A stretch of DNA of 6,989 nt from DASVEG01 sp036380695 (GTDB lineage Bacteria > Actinomycetota > Acidimicrobiia > Acidimicrobiales > CADCTF01), in contig DASVEG010000190.1 of NCBI GenBank assembly GCA_036380695.1, forward strand, positions 1-6,989. Direction: 5' to 3'. The notes under the pieces are model-generated. The model had not been told where the DNA came from, did no database searches, and worked only from the letters and a program-made list of their open reading frames with translations. A program made the translations under genes and the position numbers. The stretch's first letter is position 1. Each line of letters opens with the position of its first letter. Below are positions 5,197-6,989 of this stretch, in pieces.

Positions 5197-6989
5197 GATC
5201 CTGGTCGGAGCGCGGCGCCCAGCTCGTCGCGGGAACGCACGCCCAGCTTCGTGTACGCCCGCTGCAGGTGGTTGTCGACCGTCCGCACCGACAGGTAGAG
5301 CCGGTCGGCTATCGCCTTGCTGGTGTGACCGGCGGCCGCCAGCGTCGCCACCTCGCGTTCCCGCGTCGTGAGCGGCACCGGTGCCTCGCCCGCGACGAGC
5401 GCGGGCGTCGACGCCCCTTCGCAATCGGCGGCGTACTCCTGCGCGGTCGCCGCGCATGCCTCGGCCCGGCGCGGATCGCCGTTTCTGCGCCACGCGGTCG
5501 CGGCCTCGGATGCCGCTTCGGCCGCGAGCAGGGGCGCACCGAGATCGGCGAACACCGCCGCCGCCTCCTGCAGCGCCATCGCGTCGCCGTCGACGATGGC
5601 GGCGGCGTGCGCGGCCATGACCGGAGCGATGGGGCCTTCCACCCCGGCGGCGACGATGGCGAGGCGCTGCGCGATCTCGCGAGTCGCGGCGACGCGCGCG
5701 AGGTCGTGGAGCGCGATCACCTCCAGCGTCGTCTGGCCGGTCGACGCGGCCATGTCGGCCGCGGCCACCAACGCCTCGCGCGCCTCCGGGAGATGGCCGG
5801 CCGCGAGGAGCGCCCACGCGCGGCCGCGCTGCACGTCGGGTTCGGTGAACAACCACCGGCCCGGTGTGGCGTCGAGCGCGGCGAGCGCCTCGACGGCCTC
5901 GTCGCCGCGACCCATCTGCCCGAGCGCGAGCGCAACCCCACCGAGGCACCACCGCTCGCCCTGGTGGCGCAGCTCACGGAACAGCGCCGCCCCCTCGCGG
6001 CTGTAGCGCGCCGCGGTCGCGAGCCGGCCCTGCTGCAGGGTGACACCCGCGAGGATCATCGCGAACCACGCGTGGCGAGCGGGCCGTCGCGCACCGATGG
6101 CCGCCTCGTACCCGGCACGCGCGACGTTGCCGGCTTCGTGCAACCGGCCGGCGAGGCTGAGCGAGATCGCCTTGGAGATGATGTGCACGCCAGGGTGCGC
6201 GGCCATCAGGTCGTCGTCGAGCGCGGCGTGCACCGCGAACCCCCGGTCGGCGACGGCCCCGCCCGTGTCGGGCCTGCCGGTGTAGATGTACGCGGGCGCG
6301 GCGACGATGCACGACTCGACCAGCGCTCGCCCTTCGCTCGCCGTGAGGTTCGGTTCGACGGCTTCGAGGGCGACGAGCGGTCGCCCCAGGATCAGGTCGA
6401 ACGACGCGCGTTGCGCCACGAGCTGCTCGCGGCAGACGCGGTCGGCGACCTTCGCCTCGCTCGCCCGCACGATGGCCAGCGCATCGTCTTCACGGCCGAG
6501 GTGCCAGAACAGGTTGTCGGAGCGCGAAACCGTGATCAGCGTGAGGTCGCCGTCGTTGCCCGCGGCCTCGGTTGCGGCCGCGAGCACCGACTCGGCCTCC
6601 TCGCGGAAGCCCTGCTCCGACAACGTGTCGCCGAGCACGTATCCGGCCTCGGCTCCGCCGCCCGCATCCAGCGCGGCGCGGGCAAGTCGGCTCGCGGCCG
6701 GGTAGTCCTCCGCGGCGCGCGCCTGGCGGGCCGCCGCGAGCAGCACCTGGGCGTGCCCGGCCGCTCCCGACTCGAGCCGCAGCGTGGCGAGACGCAGCAC
6801 GTCCTCGCGTCGCTGGCTGCCCGTGGCGTCTGTCGCGTCGGCGAGCGTCTTGCGGATCATGCGTCCGCGGAGCATGGGCATGCCTGCGCGCACGACCTCG
6901 CCGTGCAGCGGATGGACGAGCCACACCTGCAGCCGCTTGCCGTCCTCGCGCACCTCGACGAGGCCGCGATCCTCCAGGCTGCTGACCGC
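5190..6989 (-). CDS. LAL-type (MalT-like) LuxR-family transcriptional regulator, N-terminus missing
   Basis: The frame runs off the right edge, with 599 residues visible. It begins with AVSSLEDRGLVEV and HPLHGEVVRAGMP. These match the winged-helix end of the STAND/AAA ATPase domain in LAL regulators, where LEDRGL...HPLYGEVVR is a usual signature. A long alanine-rich helical region follows, consistent with TPR-like repeats for inducer or partner sensing. The last 62 residues (5378-5193) form a LuxR DNA-binding domain: LTTREREVATLAAAGHTSKA, then IADRLYLSVRTVDNHLQRAY and TKLGVRSRDEL, with the TVDNH recognition-helix pattern intact. LAL proteins are usually near 850-950 residues, so the Walker motifs should lie beyond 6989. 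The GTG at 6953 is internal, since family sequence continues upstream of it. These proteins are usually ATP-dependent activators; the target here may be the two downstream genes with sites A and B. Confidence 0.93.
   Translation of the reverse strand, partial: AVSSLEDRGLVEVREDGKRLQVWLVHPLHGEVVRAGMPMLRGRMIRKTLADATDATGSQRREDVLRLATLRLESGAAGHAQVLLAAARQARAAEDYPAASRLARAALDAGGGAEAGYVLGDTLSEQGFREEAESVLAAATEAAGNDGDLTLITVSRSDNLFWHLGREDDALAIVRASEAKVADRVCREQLVAQRASFDLILGRPLVALEAVEPNLTASEGRALVESCIVAAPAYIYTGRPDTGGAVADRGFAVHAALDDDLMAAHPGVHIISKAISLSLAGRLHEAGNVARAGYEAAIGARRPARHAWFAMILAGVTLQQGRLATAARYSREGAALFRELRHQGERWCLGGVALALGQMGRGDEAVEALAALDATPGRWLFTEPDVQRGRAWALLAAGHLPEAREALVAAADMAASTGQTTLEVIALHDLARVAATREIAQRLAIVAAGVEGPIAPVMAAHAAAIVDGDAMALQEAAAVFADLGAPLLAAEAASEAATAWRRNGDPRRAEACAATAQEYAADCEGASTPALVAGEAPVPLTTREREVATLAAAGHTSKAIADRLYLSVRTVDNHLQRAYTKLGVRSRDELGAALRPGSE

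Noticed and set aside
6951..6953. GTG at 6953 as the start of the LuxR regulator
   Set aside because: Family-like sequence (SSLEDRGLVEV) continues upstream to the window edge, so the gene is truncated by the window rather than starting here.

Overview
The window is high-GC bacterial DNA, most likely from an actinomycete and perhaps from the class Acidimicrobiia. The evidence is the GC-rich third codon positions, a large MalT-like (LAL-type) LuxR regulator, an LAxTG-type cell-wall sorting signal (LARTG preceded by VLGVQ) and a probable leaderless promoter. The organism assignment is inference from these traits, not from a marker gene. Coding density is high and no stretch longer than about 120 bases lacks a gene. 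I see no tRNA, rRNA, CRISPR array, insertion sequence or phage gene.

Left arm, plus strand (1-2185): the 3' end of a gene with a winged-helix-like C-terminus, then a small 2TM-domain membrane protein 9 bases downstream. A short AT-rich island follows, holding a perfect 7+4+7 inverted repeat that runs into a TATAAC -10 element placed for leaderless transcription. It drives a 569-residue protein with an N-terminal Rieske [2Fe-2S] domain. The rest of that protein appears to be four diverged copies of an alpha-helical unit, each carrying one aligned histidine.

Centre, minus strand (3988-2201): three overlapping genes read alaX-like (alanyl-tRNA editing), larE (sacrificial sulfur transferase), then a stand-alone NIL-domain protein. 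The overlaps are 8 and 4 bases, so translation is probably coupled. This operon converges on the Rieske gene, with only 15 bases between the two stop codons. Neither larA, larB nor larC is in view, so what LarE and the NIL protein do together is open.

Right arm, minus strand (6989-4108): the 3' two thirds of a LAL-type LuxR regulator, a 68-residue ORF, and a secreted, probably sortase-anchored surface protein. Two near-identical 21-bp imperfect palindromes sit immediately upstream of the small ORF and of the surface-protein gene. Each overlaps the stop codon of the gene before it. The simplest reading is that they are operators, possibly for the neighbouring LuxR protein. The surface-protein gene is followed by a perfect 42-bp palindrome (4040-4081), which separates it from the alaX-larE-NIL operon.
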